From Smittia aterrima (Eukaryota > Arthropoda > Insecta > Diptera > Chironomidae): 64,000 nt of DNA. The translations under genes and the position numbers were made by a program. The stretch covers positions 10,674,243-10,738,242 of the forward strand of contig CP093829.1 of NCBI GenBank assembly GCA_033063855.1, given 5' to 3'. Every line of letters begins with the position of its first letter. The first letter of the stretch is position 1. Shown here piece after piece: positions 14,085 to 27,700 of this stretch. The notes under the pieces were generated by a model. That model ran no database searches. It was not told the DNA's origin and worked only from the letters and a program-made list of their open reading frames with translations.

Positions 14085-17000
14085 ATTTTAAGAGAAGTTT
14101 TGTCTGAAATTTAAATAATTTTTATTGATATTAAAAAATTATTTTGGTTGCGATCTTAAAGAAAAACTATCAAATTTTCTTATTAAGAAAATATTTTAAT
14201 TTTTTTTCACTCACCTAGTAGAGCTTGAAATATTTAACATTCATTGACTGTAATCATTTAACTTAATTCACTTGTTATCAACAGAGTTCCTATCACTCAT
14301 CACACAACTTTGTTTGTATTCACTTGTTAGTTAATCTTTTTTCAAGTTTGCAATAAATTTACACGTCTTGAAGCAGCATTTCCAGTTGTCATTTTTCACT
14401 TTCACATGTGAACTTTAAGAAAATTCGAGTGATATTCTTTCTTCGTTTCGATTTTGTGCTGCTCGGAAATAAGGCAATGGAACTATGTATGTAAAAGACC
14501 TTGGCCGTTGTTTTGAAAAACTGGATATCCGCTTCGAATGACTGCCAACAATGACAAGAGGATCATCCTCGAAGGAAAGGATTTTTTTATTAGTTTATGC
14601 GATGAGAGAGAAGACAGGAAAAATATTTACAAGGCAATGAAAACGAAACGTTCCTTTCACACGAATGCGTAGACGACAAGCAAGGGATGGTCTAGAAATA
14701 CTCACACACTCGTCTATACGGATAAATGTGTTCTCTCGATGCTCTTTTCGCTTGCAGTCGAAGATGAGTGTGTGATGATACCTTCAGTCAAAATGAAAAT
14801 TCAATGGGCGTGGTTTAGCGGAAAATCTTTTTTCTGCAATGGAAGCAGCCAAAATCAAAAGACTTTTATGCCTTTTATTCAATGCTGAAATTTCTGGGGC
14901 TCATTATTGTTCAAAAACTTGACTGACTTTGAAACAACGCAGACTTTTAATTTTATTCTTTCTAAAAATATTTTTCCTTGAAAGTAAGCTGAAATTTTCA
15001 TGTTTGCAAACCAGGTGTTTAATCGTGTACTAAATGTTTTGTGATAGGGGAAGGTTTGACAAGATAAATTGGAAACATAAATATCACTAATTGGATTGAA
15101 TAAAAAATGTTCACAATCTCAGAGAATAAATCATAGATCCTATTTTGTCGATAAAAAAATACTTTTATGAATTTAAAGTTGGCTAATCTTCAATCTTGAG
15201 AATGTTCAAACCCCTTTCTGAAAAATGAAATATAATTACATAAACCATAACCATAAATCAAAACGTTTAAGACTCATCGAATGAATTAAAATGAACGTCG
15301 TTATTTGCATGTCGCGTGTGAAGTTCCTGTTTCGGTCACGTGTCCAGGAGTTCATCGTTTAATTGCTGAAATAAATTTCTGAAATAAATTGAACGAAACA
15401 TAAATTGAATGAATTTGTAAAGTTTGATTTTTTTTAAAGAATCTTGATTAATACAATATCCGGCAGTGATGATTATTTTTCATTTTCATCTATCGAAATT
15501 TTTAGTTTTCATTGCTTACAAAATCAATAATTAAGGTAATTGTACACAAATTAGAGCGGATATTTGTCAGTACCTTTAATATCTGACTTGTTCAAGCTAT
15601 TTCAAGACTGTTGATGATCAATTTTTGAACAGAGTTTTAAAGTAAATTTTCCTTTTTCTTTTTAGTTCTTTCCATCCAAATTAAAATTGGTTTGGGAGAA
15701 ATCAGCTTTGGTCTCCCTATGAGTTTCTACAAGACGACATTAAGCGTCATTTTCTAAGTTTCAATTAAATTGTTGTTTCGATTTCTTTCTTTGCGAGAAA
15801 AGAGGTGGTTGCTCAGTTTACCGGTGTAGAAATTCTGCTTTGATAAATTCAACGAGTGTTTGTTTAGATTAATAAACAAGATGTCAAGTTGAAACACATG
15901 CGTCATCTTTAATCATGTTCATGAGACAATACTGAACTTTCGATTGCCTAGCTACAATTTGACAAAATCAATTTTTTTCTTCTCAAATAAAAATTACAGT
16001 GTATCGATTTCTTTTTTGAAACTAGAGAATAAACGCGTTCAAATGCGTTTGAACAAATAAGTTCATTTACAAGATGATTTCTTTTCATAGACAGCATCAA
16101 TCTCATTTGTAGGACGCTGAGAAGCAGAGTGAAATACTTCATTTGATTACAGCAGCTAACACTTCTTGTACGTTTATCAACAAATAATTTAATTCTCTTG
16201 TGATCTGGTCAACATATTACAATATTTCTTTTTGATATGGAAAAGTGTAAAGTGGTCATGAAAAGAAGCTCAACAAGGGTGTGGCTGAGAGGGAGTAGGG
16301 GATGATAAGAACGGATCCCAAGCATTTTCACACTTTTAATCCTTTAAAGTGATTTTAAAGTAAGATGACTTGTTTCACAGTGATTTTAAGAACATTACAT
16401 TTCTTGTTGTTCGCAATAATCATTATTGTCGATTTTTTTTTGCTTAGGTTGGTAGCTTTGATGACATATTTACAGTTGGTTTTTAGGGGTTGTCATTGAA
16501 ACGATGATTTAGATTGATTTAAGACGATTGATTTAGACGTCATAGACCGAAAACGAGTTGTATGATGGAAAGCTAGAAAATTTCAATTTTAAATGAGAAT
16601 AGCGTGAGCAGCGGACAAAGCGGAAGACAAGTCAAATGTCATATTATGGTTTACCGATCAATAATTGTAATTAGAGTTCACGCACATAAATTTTGGGAGG
16701 AAAGTTTTCATCTTAACATTTTAAAAGTAACAAGAAGTTGACGAAGTTTCGGTGAAAACTCTTATGCAAAAATTGGAAAGGAAAAAATCATTATTAGTTG
16801 GTTTTCTTGCTAATGTTCAGCTTTAAGTTCAGCAATCTCACTTTGTGTGATCCTCGTTATATCAATAATTAGAAATTTATCTTTAATATGATATCGACAC
16901 TTTGCTTTTGCTCATGTTAAAGGTCTTTTTGTGTTATAAGAAGTAACAGATAGAGTCCCTCTCTTGAATAAATTTCGAATATACTATCTTGAATTCAGTT

Positions 17001-17088
17001 TAGTGATAGAAGCTTAGTTTTTCAGTACAAATTAAATGAAATTTTTTCCCACACCCTACTAAGACATATTTGGGTCAATCTCTGCGGA
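14085..17088. other. Ets65A 5' untranslated region and spacer to SCAI
   Basis: On the minus strand a splice acceptor (TTTCAG) at 14104-14109 joins the start-codon exon to an upstream non-coding exon ending in a GTGAGT donor at about 14215. The transcription start is not evident. The remainder is AT-rich with only short chance frames, for example 15948-16142. Confidence 0.5.
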
Positions 17089-19887
17089 TCAGTCAACTTC
17101 GGTTGCTTCAGAAAAATGTCCGCGGACATCTAGTTGTGTTGCAAGCTGTAGCACAATATTAGCTAGTGAAGGATGTTCTAAAAGTTCGACTGCTGGCAGT
17201 GGAGGCTCACATCGAGGTCGTTGATGTCTTCCACGAAAACTTCGATGCAGTCGCATTGTTACATCACAGAAGACAAAACGAAGAATTAAAGTTCTCAAGA
17301 AGTCGTCACCAAAGAATTGAACGTATGAGGAGTCTGTGAAGAAATTAAATGAGTTTCGACGACATATTCAAATGTTTTCTATCTTACCAATGAATCCACT
17401 TCCTTGTTCAATGTCATCCATTCGGCATCGAGTCACGAGTCTAGATGCTTCCGTAACAAACCGATCAATGTAGCTTTGACATCTCTCCCAATGATGAATT
17501 GCGACATCACCAACGTTGCAAATATAACAAAGAGCAGTGAGTGGCGAGTGAAGGAATAATGTGAATAGCGAGCCATGATGATGGAGATCTAGAAATATCA
17601 TTAAAATATGAACTTAAACGTCTTGAAATGGATGAATAATACGAACCTTTACTTTGAAAGTTTTGCGGCACGTCTTGCGGGGACATGAGAATTACCAATG
17701 GTTGGCCAAAATATTTTGGAATATGAGCAAACACGAACGAGTTGTCAGAGTCAATGATGATGAACAAGGGACGGCGAGTGTAAGGATATAAATCGCCTGG
17801 GTACAAGCAATGGGGCTCTTTCAAAGATTTTCCTCGTATTGACACTCCACTGTTATCATTGGCTTCTCGTTTAACGCTTGTTGCTAGTCCACCCAACTCA
17901 TATCCATCTGAAATATAGTTTTGTTGTTACCAAAAAGCTTTGAAGAATAAAAAGCTAATCTTACAATCTTGCGGATGCTTTGTAGTCGAGAAGCAACCGT
18001 CAGCGGAAATGTAGAGCAGCAGAGCTCCACCAGGTGGCAGTTCCTTAAATCCGCTGGACAGAAACACCATTAACTGACTAAGCGATGGCTTGTACAATAA
18101 GTATTTATGAGGATTATCTCGCATTGCACGACGATTATCACCATTTTCTATATAACCCTTTGAACCAGGCACATAAGCGGGCATCCGACTCGTAGCTGGA
18201 CTTGCATCTAAAAATACTAAAGTGATTTATATTATCATAACTGCATTGATCGTATCGTACCGTGTGGCATCGGCATGCCATGCGATAAGCCGTGAAATGA
18301 TTCTTGGGGCTCTCTTTCCAATGTTTGAAGCATTCTGAAATTAAAAATGTATTTTGACGGAATGTTTTAGTTAAGTTATCTATTTACTAAGCTTACCTAA
18401 ACATATCCATCGTCAGTTCAGAAAATTTTGCCTGTTCTACCGCCGAGCCAACGATGACGATTTCTTGAAGTGACAGTGTCATATGTGGCGATCGCTCACA
18501 CGGTGGTGTTGTCAGTGGACTAAGCCTAGAACCAGAACCACTAATCGATTAAACAGTGAAGAGGTGACTGTTCGATAATTAAATATGATGGCCCGTGCTT
18601 TCGCAATGATAATGATATGAAAGTGTGAGATGAAAACTTACACCAAAATGCTTTCAAAAAGTGTAGCAAAATTGCATCATGAAAATGACAAGCAGCGAAA
18701 TGATTCAAAAATTTAAATTAACGAGAGAGTCGTCAAAAGTTTCTGAAGCACAATAAAGCATCCTGAGTCAACTCACAGCCAATTTTACAAAGTATGTAAT
18801 TAAATTTTCTTCACTCAAAGCAAGACCCAGATTGACTTAAAAGATTTTCATCACAAAACTTCCGGACGATTAAAAATAAAACCTGAAAACACGGGCCTAC
18901 AAATTATAAATTTTCTAAGCTAATTTTTTTTCCAATTAGATATTGCAGCTTTTCAGCAAGAAATCAAAATTAATTTTGAAACTACACAAAACAATTTGTA
19001 ACGAAAAGTTCAAACAACTAGTTAGAATTTCAGATGATGATTAATATTTTCAAGAATACAACATGATCGTTACGCACCTGTGTGATAACACAATTGGATT
19101 GGAGTCCGCATGAAGCACGGACACGGCAGCATCAGCTTTTATAAATCCTTTAATTTCATCCAAAACAAGGGCCCATTCTAATGCATCTTCAGGTTCATAG
19201 CTAATTGAAAAGTTAAAGTTAATATTTTGATAGAGAAAACGCTTCTGTCATACATACGTTGAAGTATACTCTTGTATCTGGCGCTCTAGCTCGATTACAA
19301 GCTCCCTCACAAGCTTCATTTTCTTTAGTAACAAACATACAACGATAAATCTAGCATAATATCTCAGCTTCTTGACCATCAAATCAGGTCGATCCTCTTT
19401 ACATGCGCGCGAATAATAAGCTCGCCCTCGAATAGCAGCATAAAACGAATACGCTTCATTCAAATAGTTTGTTTCGCTTGTTCGTAAACTGAAAGTGAAT
19501 TTAATTAATTTCATGATTGACTTTTCTTTGGTTAATAAATCTTACTAATAGTGGTAATATAATTGTCCAATTTTACTAGCTATTTCTCCTATTTGCCATC
19601 GTTTCAATCCATACTTGGAATCAAGTACAAGTCGGTGCTGTTGCTGAAACTTCCAAAGTTTTGTGTACACGTCAAAGGTTCGACCGAAATAAGCTTGCCA
19701 TTGTCGATGACCTGAAATAAATTTCAAATTTGCGCTAAGTTGATATCTCAATGCTTCACAGTCAGAATTTCTTACCATATTGCGGCAAATCTCGTAAACC
19801 ATTAAAGAGCTGCTTCGACTTTTCAAGCAAATGGCAAAATTCTAAAACAATTCGTCGATCCTGCTCCTCGGAGGACGCCATAACCAT
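17089..19887 (-). CDS. SCAI: SCAI (suppressor of cancer cell invasion) homologue
   Basis: Nuclear cofactor: in vertebrates SCAI binds the MRTF/SRF complex and represses its transcription, and it also acts in double-strand-break repair. Ten exons, translated 19887-19776, 19711-19546, 19488-19258, 19200-19078, 18525-18397, 18334-18261, 18207-17965, 17907-17653, 17588-17388 and 17333-17089, give about 592 residues (human 606). Hallmarks include EFCHLLEKSKQLFNGLRDLP near the start, YFGRTFDVYTKLWKFQQQHR, GLKRWQIGEIASKIGQLYYH, KFSELTMDMFRMLQTLEREP, PHKYLLYKPS and the end segment ATQLDVRG, all strongly conserved with the human protein. No signal peptide or membrane span. Start chosen at 19887; a second ATG lies two codons later. 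The donor after the eighth exon is ambiguous: GTAAAG, or GTTCGT six bases further on, both keeping frame. Confidence 0.93.
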
Positions 19888-20961
19888 TTTCTTTTGTAAG
19901 TTAAGTTTTCTTTGAATCGTTTTCTTAAATGATTTACTTGTTCATGTTTCTACATAAAAGAAAAGAAATTATTTACAACAAAAGAAAGTGAGAGTCGATG
20001 TTGTAAAAACTTCATTGCTTCATTGAGACACTCTCGCCAAATATTAAAAATCTCTGTTCGTCGATCAACTTTTGAATGAATGATTTGAACGACTCGTATT
20101 TATTTTCAACATGTGCAGTGTGAGTTGTCATGCTTTACTCATTTCTTTTCCTTTATTTTCAATATGTGAATGTGTGTGCGGGACTGGAAAATGTTAGTAG
20201 ACGTAAAAATATTGATTTTTTCACTGCATGGAAGGATGAAGTTTCGGCAACGGAGGATAAAGTTTTTTTTAATTCATAAAAATACTACCGGTTATGTTTT
20301 ATTGATGCTTAAGTTTTGAGGATTTTTAGAAATTATTGTTTCTTACTGAATCACTCACGCTTCAATTAAAATTATAGAAAAATATTTTCTCAATTCTATT
20401 ATTTCCTGCGCCAAAATCTAAATATTTCACTAAAATCCTCAATTAATGTTATCAATATCATCATTCTGTTAAGTTTCACGACCGCAGCAGATTGATTAGA
20501 AATGATGGCGTCAAACCTTTCTTGCACAATGAAATTCCTGCTTGATTGTGAAAATTTACTTTTCTTTAATTTGTTAGCTCCTATTTATATGCGTTCACAA
20601 TCAATTTGTTCACGGTTAAATTTACTATTCACGGATGTGTCCAAAAAGACGAGATTGAGATTCTATGTTTCATATAAAATAAAAAAAAGTATTACTAATG
20701 ATTTCTATAGCGCTTTGATATCTCCGCGAAATTGAATGGAAAATTGTAAATATTCCTTTTAATTTAAGTGTGTTGGTGTGATGAGAATTTTCCATTTCAC
20801 ATTTCCATCAAATTTCCAGGCGAGTCACGCTGTGGTGTTTCACTGCAAAAAACGTGTTCAATTTCAAGGGTAGGGAGATCCTTGTTTTACTGGAAAGTGT
20901 TAAGAAATTATAACTTCAAGATAAATGAAAAAATCTTCTTTTATTAAATTTTTAATTAAAA
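19888..20961. other. SCAI upstream region and acid phosphatase 3' flank
   Basis: Contains the SCAI leader and promoter (not resolved) and the end of the acid phosphatase transcript. The 77-codon plus-strand frame at 20502-20735 has no recognisable features and is taken as chance. Confidence 0.5.
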
Positions 20962-22383
20962 CTAAGGTCCCCCTAAAGGCTTTTCAGTGTATCCTTCGGT
21001 TAAAGGTTTGCATTCTTTTTCGTGGTCGACTGACACTGTGTTCTTAAGCAGAGTTTTAACATCTTTGAGCGAACAGAATGTGGTGCAACCAGGAATGGTT
21101 AGTGAGAATGGTTCGCTTCTTGATGAATTTTTCAACAAGATTTCGACACCATATTCACCTGTTTTCCGGTTTTGGGAAAACTCTAGCAATGCTGTGATGC
21201 CATAATCTGGAAACTGACCGTCCCAAACATTAAATGCTGACAAAATATTTGTAACCGTTGAATCATGACCAGCGAACAACATTATCTTTGTTTTCAACTT
21301 TTCTGCAACTTTGTCATCCCAGTCACTGAAGGTTTTGTTCACAAAAACTCCACCTTTCAGTCTTTTGAGTTCGTCATTATAAGCGTTGTATACATAACTG
21401 CTTTTTGTTAACGGCTCGAGCTTATGCGGATAAAAGTTTTTGGTCCATTTGGGAAGCTTCAATCCATACTCTTTCTGTAATCTCAGTTAATATTTAATCA
21501 ATTAATAAACAACAAATACATATTTACCTCAGCCTTCAGCGTGCTGTAAAGTGATTGAACATCATCGGGGGTCCTAATCTCTAAACCTGTAATCTCTGAC
21601 AACTCTTGGAACAGCGATTTGTTTTCGTCTATCGTTTTTGCAACAGTGCCTTCCTCAAAAATGCTTTCAAGAGCTTCCGAATATCGTGGGCAAGGTGTTC
21701 GAACAAGCAGCAGAGTATCCTTGTCAAGATCTTGATAGTTATAAGGAATCGGAAGCCAGTTAAGATGTTGATTCCATTCCAGATCTGTTCCTTTTGGTGG
21801 AAATAAACCAGCGAGAAGCAGTTGCAAAGACATTTTTGTTCTGGTGAAATCATGGAAATTATAAAACAGTTTTCTCAGAAAATTCAACCTCACATACCGC
21901 GTGACTCCAGTACTTTGTGCATAGACGTCCTTGAAGAGAGATGTTTATTTAGTATTCTTTTTTTACTTGGGTACTCACATCTGGATTGAAGTTTTTTCCT
22001 AGAAACTTTTGATACCGTTCACGTAGGAATTCTCCATTTTTAAATATTTGTTGTCTACCTTCCTGAGAAATTGATTTGGAATTCATCGGAATTTATTTTC
22101 TTTAGCAGAATAAAACAACTTACGTTTGTAAGTTGACCCCAGCCGTAAGGACGAAATTCCTCATTTAAGTAAATATCGTTTGGATAAGTATCCGCGGGTG
22201 TCCTCGCTCCGTGTCTAAAAATCTAGAGGACAATTTTAAACTCTTGAACAATCACGCATTTATCACTTGAGTTCTCACAACATGAACAAGTTTAAGGTCA
22301 TAATCTGCTTGTAGATCACCCGGCCTTGAGATACAACTGACGACAAGACAACTCGCAAGTAAAAACACAGACACCAAAAACAT
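20962..22383 (-). CDS. Secreted histidine acid phosphatase
   Basis: Branch-2 histidine phosphatase that hydrolyses phosphomonoesters at acid pH, expected in the secretory/lysosomal route or gut lumen. Six exons: 22383-22279, 22222-22124, 22062-21979, 21929-21898, 21840-21528 and 21474-20962; 381 residues. It opens with a signal peptide (MFLVSVFLLASCLVVSC). The catalytic motif RHGARTP, whose His forms the phosphohistidine, is made across the first splice and sits at about residue 40. The proton-donor motif GHDSTV is in the last exon. The length fits prostatic/ACPH-1-type enzymes. No C-terminal membrane anchor is visible. An ATG at 22456-22458 extends the frame, but it lies upstream of the inferred transcription start, so 22383 is preferred. 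Confidence 0.9.
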
Positions 22384-22436
22384 TTTTTTACACTTTCCGC
22401 ATCTACTACGATGGTCTCTTCGCAAGTTTTCAACAG

Positions 22437-22472
22437 ATTCTGAAAAACACAAACTCATCGCCAGACTTTATA
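22437..22472 (-). promoter_or_regulatory. TATA + initiator core promoter of the acid phosphatase
   Basis: On the minus strand TATAAAG starts at 22472 and an initiator-like TCAGA has its A at about 22441, a spacing of 31 bases as usual for arthropod TATA promoters. This places the transcription start after the ATG at 22458 and so supports the start codon at 22383. Confidence 0.55.
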
Positions 22473-23209
22473 TCTGTTGCCCTAAGAACAAAAAAAAAAC
22501 GTGTTTGGTTAGCTCTTTTTTTCAATATTAGCAATCACGAAAAGAACACAAATGAGAGTCGTGAGAAATTTTAAAGTATTCACTCCACATGACTCTAAAC
22601 AGCTGTTTGACAAACTAAAAACTCTCATTCGTTTTATCATCTTTTGGCTATCATCTTTCGACGTCGATGATAGTAATGAAATAATAAAATCATTTGTTAT
22701 TTAATAAAAAAGCTTTCAGTGTGTTAGATGTAAATCATCAGTTCTACAAGGGAAATGTTTGTTTGTTAACCTCAGTGTTGTCACTAGACTCTTGTGTAAA
22801 TTCTAGTGGCAATAAAAAGTCTTATCAAATATTGTCAAAGTTTTAATTGTGAAGAAATTACTCTCCTTGTAGTTAAATTTATTAGAACACAACTACTTCA
22901 AACAAATCTACAGTAGCGTCAATATTTTGTGAAATAAATCACAAAATTTCTTTAAGAGGCACTTACTATTGAACTTAGCAAGAGACTAAAAACCCTTCGA
23001 CTCGAAGTCATGAAACGATTTTATTATTTCCGCCAAAATGTTTTGAATACAAAACCAGTTCGAGTTACATTCATCGATGTTTGTCTCATCTCGACTTCGA
23101 CAACACAAATAAATAAAAAAAGGAATTTATACTTTTTGAATTTTTGTAATCAATCTTTTTTAATTTATTTTTTGGTTCTATCGAAAAAAAACTTTTTGTG
23201 AAATTCTTC
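22473..23209. other. Spacer between acid phosphatase and obstructor genes
   Basis: AT-rich, no recognisable gene. The right end should hold the 3' untranslated region of the obstructor-like gene. Confidence 0.5.
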
Positions 23210-24323
23210 TTATTCAACATCAGTAAACCAATCTTCGCAGCCGGAAACATTTTCAGGTGCATCGCAACGTTTAGTGTCATCATTAAAAACTTCACCATCT
23301 GAACAACGGAGCTCTCTTGGTTCAATTCCATTTAGGCAAACGTAAAACTTCGTGCAATCTGTTGAAGCATAGTGTGGATGTGCAATTTGTTGACCCGTTC
23401 TATTTAAGGTGATTCAAAATAATTAAGTAAATAATTTATTTAAAATAAATTTACCAACCTGTCTATTTTATTGGCGTTATCAGGGCAAGAAAAGCCATCA
23501 GCAAGTTTCTTTTTATTGTCTTGACAATTTTCTCTGTTAGCACTTTCCGGCCAAATACCTGAGATTAAGTAAGAAACTCATTTTTAACATGTTACATCTG
23601 ATGTAATACATCAGTGAAGACTCGTTATTAACGAGACAACTTACATGTTCCTGAAGTTTCGTCAAAGTGAAGACCGGGCGAACATTTTGTTTCGATGTAT
23701 TCGCCGTCAACGCAATGAAAAAAGATGTTGCAAATTGTTTCATCTGGATGAGAGAAAATTCCGTTTTTGCGTGGACAGTAATCGGTATTCCCCTTTGGCT
23801 CCTCTGTATTTATCAAATATACATTGAAAAACAATAAAAATGTTTTCAGCATTAAACTTACGCAATTCTGTTCGATCTCCACAATCAACATTGAAAAGCT
23901 GATCGCATTTGCTCACTCGTTTTATGTTTTCATCAAAAACTAAACCGTCAGGACAAAAATGTTCCTTCGGTACTCCTTCAACGCATTCGTAATATTTGTC
24001 ACATTGGAGTTGATCCGAGAAAAATCCTTTCTCGGCTGGACACTCAAAGTTTTGGGCGACTGGAAATAAACAAGAAATTTAGGACAAATATTTTCTAAAT
24101 AGTGTTATCATATTTGACATTTTTTTTCAATTTTTTTTTTCTTCTCGACCGGTTTTGATATTACATACGACGTAATACATTGAAAGGGAGAAATTACATT
24201 ATGAAACGAGAAGAAATTTTAATGTGCTACATTGAAAGTTTTAATAAATTAAAAAAAATATGAAATTAAACGGCACTTACCACAAACCACGACTGATAAC
24301 AAACAAAGGGCTAATTTCATCAT
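23210..24323 (-). CDS. obst-A: Obstructor-A-like chitin-binding protein (three CBM14 domains)
   Basis: Secreted chitin-binding protein of the obstructor/Gasp family, which organises and protects chitin in cuticle and trachea. Exons: 24323-24281, 24059-23862, 23803-23645, 23558-23459 and 23399-23210; 229 residues, close to the family's usual 220-240. A signal peptide (MMKLALCLLSVVVC) is followed by three six-cysteine type-2 chitin-binding domains at about residues 20-75, 85-145 and 155-215. Diagnostic stretches are CDKYYEC, CPDGLVFDEN, NVDCGDRTEL, YCPRKNGIFSHPD, GLHFDETSGTC, KFYVCLNG and CDAPENVSGCEDW. The second domain and the C-terminal end resemble Drosophila obst-A more than Gasp, but close paralogues exist, so the exact member is less certain than the family. 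Confidence 0.88.
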
Positions 24324-24764
24324 GAAATAAATGTTTGATCGAAAAAGCTGCAACTGGACAAGCGAATCTTTTAAAATAAACTGAGATGATTTCGCTGTTT
24401 TCACTTTCATCGTTTTCTCATTGCCCCTTCCATCACAGTTTCACTTAACTCAAATTTAAGATATGACATATTTAGAATGTGTTAAGAGGTACAGTCAAAT
24501 ATTCGTTAACAAAATTGTCGTTTTTTTAGATATAATAAGTTTATTTTGAATCTTCTCGTAAACTAGCAAAAAATTTACTGGAATATTTAGTTGTTTTTAT
24601 TTTAAACTATTTAAATCAATGAAACAGAAAATCTAATTTATAATCGCAGCTCATTGACAAACATCACAAATGTTCGAAAAAAAAATGTTGAGTCAAACTA
24701 GACACATGACTTTATGTTGTTTATTTGGTGCTTAGTTGCGTAACTCAACTTAAAGGCTTTCCGT
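24324..24764. other. Spacer between obstructor and TMF1 genes
   Basis: Short AT-rich region with the obstructor promoter on the minus strand (an initiator-like CTCAGTT at about 24381-24387) and the 3' end of TMF1. No other feature seen. Confidence 0.45.
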
Positions 24765-27700
24765 TTACAACTTTTCCAATTCCTTCTTTTGGATTTGCAG
24801 AATTGACCTCAGATCGACAAGATCTAATTTCAACTCTTCGTATTCCTCGACCTGAAAAGGATTAATTTCAAATTAACAGATCTGTACGAAATCAAATGCG
24901 AGATACATACTTTCTGTCCAAACATTTCAAGTAAAGCATCGTACTGAACTTGCATCTCAGCTTGCTTTGCTTGAATCTCCAAATTATTACTGATCTGTTC
25001 TGAAGCTTTTTCAAGATCGATGTTCAAATTGGTGATCTCACTCGACAAGAAGTTTCTTTCTGCATTCATGCGTGGAAAAAATCATTTAAGCTTTTTGAAA
25101 TATTAAAATTTTAGCTTATGCAAACCTGTCTGCAATCTATGAATTTCGAACTGAAGTTGTTGAACTTCTCCATCTCTTTGTTTAAGGATTGACTGCAAAC
25201 CTTCCATCAGAGGGGCCGATGATTGAACAACGCCCCCATAATGACTGCTGCTGTAGTTAGCTGAATTATCCATATCATCCTAATTGATAAACTTTAAAAC
25301 TAAAGTTTCTATAAGAAGGTAAGAATCACTTACCACGTTCCACGGATGAGAACGAAGAGACTCAATACTTGGAACAGGCGAAATATTTCCTAATTCATGA
25401 TCACGAGAATCTTGTCGTTCATGATAACGTTCTTGTTGCTGAAGAAATTGGGTTTTTTTCTTTTCCTCTTCAACTTCATCGGTCTTCAACGTCAATTTGG
25501 TTTCAAGTTCTGCAATGAGTTGCCTAAAATTGTCAAATTCTCTGTTCCTATCTGACAATTCCATAGTCAACTGATCGATCTTCAACTTGTAGTCGTTTTC
25601 GTGGAGTTGGTATTCAATTTCCTTTTGTTGCATATTGCCAGCGGTCTGTTCAAGTTTTCGGCAAGTTTTCGATAAATTCTCTTCGAGATTATTGATTTTC
25701 AAATTCATTTGAGTCATTTGATCTTTTGCTGCCTTGTCGCCATCAGATTGATATTTCAATTGATTTTGAGCGGTGTCAAGTTTTTCTAGCAACTGTTTTT
25801 CTTGATTCTCCCATTGCTTTTTCCTTACATTGAACGTCGATTGTAATGACTCGAGCTGTCGAATCAAAGGAATCGAAGCCAGCGACGCTTCCTGTTTCTG
25901 ATCTTCAATCCTGAACTCAGTCTCTTCAAGCTTTTGTTTTAAAATAATATTTTCTTGTCTAAGCTTTTGCTCTTGGGTCGTTGCAAATGTTTCAACATCA
26001 CGAATCTTTATTCTTAGGTCGGTAAGCTCTTTCTTCATTCCGCTGCTCTCATTTAACGCCTTTTCTTTATCGTCTTCAAGACTCTGAAGAATATCCGCGT
26101 TTTTCTTGTCTAATTCATTTTTGAGAGTTTCATGGGACGTTTGTAACAGCTGAAGTTTTTGCTTAAAATCTTCGATCTCACTTTTAAGATGTTGATTTTC
26201 TTTATCAATCTTCCGTTTTTCAGTAGTTAGCTTATTGATTCCTTCTGTTTGGGACTTTTCAATTTCGTCTTTTGCTGTTAACGTTTTCTTCAATTTTTGA
26301 TTCTCCTCCGAAAACTCAGTTAATTGCACATCCTGCTTTTTCAACTTATCGTCGCTCTCTTTTAACTTTGTCCTCAACTTTTTAATAATGTTTGAGTGAG
26401 TTAGAATCTGCTTTGAAAGCTTTTCGCCTTCGGATTTAAGTTCATCAATCAAATAATCCTTTTCGCAAATTACTCGTTCATACTCTTCCCGACTAACTTT
26501 AGTCTCCATTTCGGTTTTCATTGCGTCTGCTTGCTTTTTGAGCAATGCGTTATCTCGTATGGATTGTTGAAACTTCTTCTCAAGTGCTGAAAGTCGTTGA
26601 GTGTATTCTTCTTGAACATTCGTCATGTCAAGTGTGTTGCGATTTTTTTTTATTTCTTCGAGCTGTTGAGTCAATTTTAAATTGGCATCAAAAAGTTCTG
26701 CGTTATTCCGGCCCAACTGCATCATTTTGTATTCTCTTTGCTCTAAAGTTTCCGAAAGTTCACTGATTCGTTTATTTAGCTTCTCGTTTTCAGATGGTGA
26801 TCCTGGTGAATCGTCGCTTGCTAAACTAAGAACTGAAATCTCCGAAAGCTCGCGACTGTGTTGCTTCATTCTTCCAAGCTTCAGCTCAGCTAAACAGGAT
26901 TCCGAATTTTGATAGGGAAATTCTGACTTCGGACTTATCTTGTTGCAACTGTTTGTGCTACTCGAATCGCAATTTGGAGAACTGATAATTTCAATATCAG
27001 AAGAAGTTGTAGTTTCCATTTCATCATCCCCGGAAGTTTGTCCTGAGCCGTCTTTTACTTCTTCTGATTTAAGTTCCTCGTGAGATTCAAGCTTAGGCGA
27101 TCTCGATGGATGTTGTATTTCCTCGAAACTATGTGTTGAATCCGAAACCTGTGTTTGAATTTCAAAACTCTCCATTGATTTATCCATGAAACTTGAAACT
27201 GACTTCAATGTCTGATCCAGGCTTTCTTTTGTAGCATCGTAAAAGCTTGATGTATCTGAGTTTGTAAGCGTAGTCGATGTATCAATTTCTTGTGATAAAT
27301 TACGGGCTTGTATTGGAATACTGGGAACTTCATCAGGAGATGTCAAACTAATCTCATCAGCCGTCGAAGTTAAATTAGATTCATTATCACCACAAGATAC
27401 ATCAACAACTGAAGGCGTTTTGTGTATAATTTCAACTGAATCGTCGATTGAACCATGCATAGTAGATCGTGAACTATCGAGGTCATCTGGTGAGGGCGAA
27501 GTTGTAGTTTGACTACTTAGAACCTCCAGTGATTCTAAAATAAGTTAAGTTTCAGATTATAATAAAAGCTGAACGTGAATGCAATTTACCAGAACTGATA
27601 CTAGTTTTTTTCGGCGGTGGATTAGTTATTGGGGTTGATGGAGCTTTTTGTTCAAAGAAACTTCCATTAAAAGATCCCCAGGCTGTGCCTTGCGTTTTGC

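Noticed and set aside
17270..17300. A one-base excess that would shift the SCAI frame
   Set aside because: The frame conserved with human SCAI and the exon sum both require one base fewer, and the translated frame ending at 17298 agrees; I treat it as my own reading slip. A similar slip at about 40800 in LZTR1 is treated the same way, since all other exon sums close.
25280..25333. Extension of the large TMF1 frame past the 25334 boundary
   Set aside because: This is intron read-through after a GTAAGT donor; the conserved C-terminal exons continue further left.
26545..26912. Plus-strand frames antisense to TMF1
   Set aside because: Shadow frames of a long Glu/Lys/Ser-rich coding exon.
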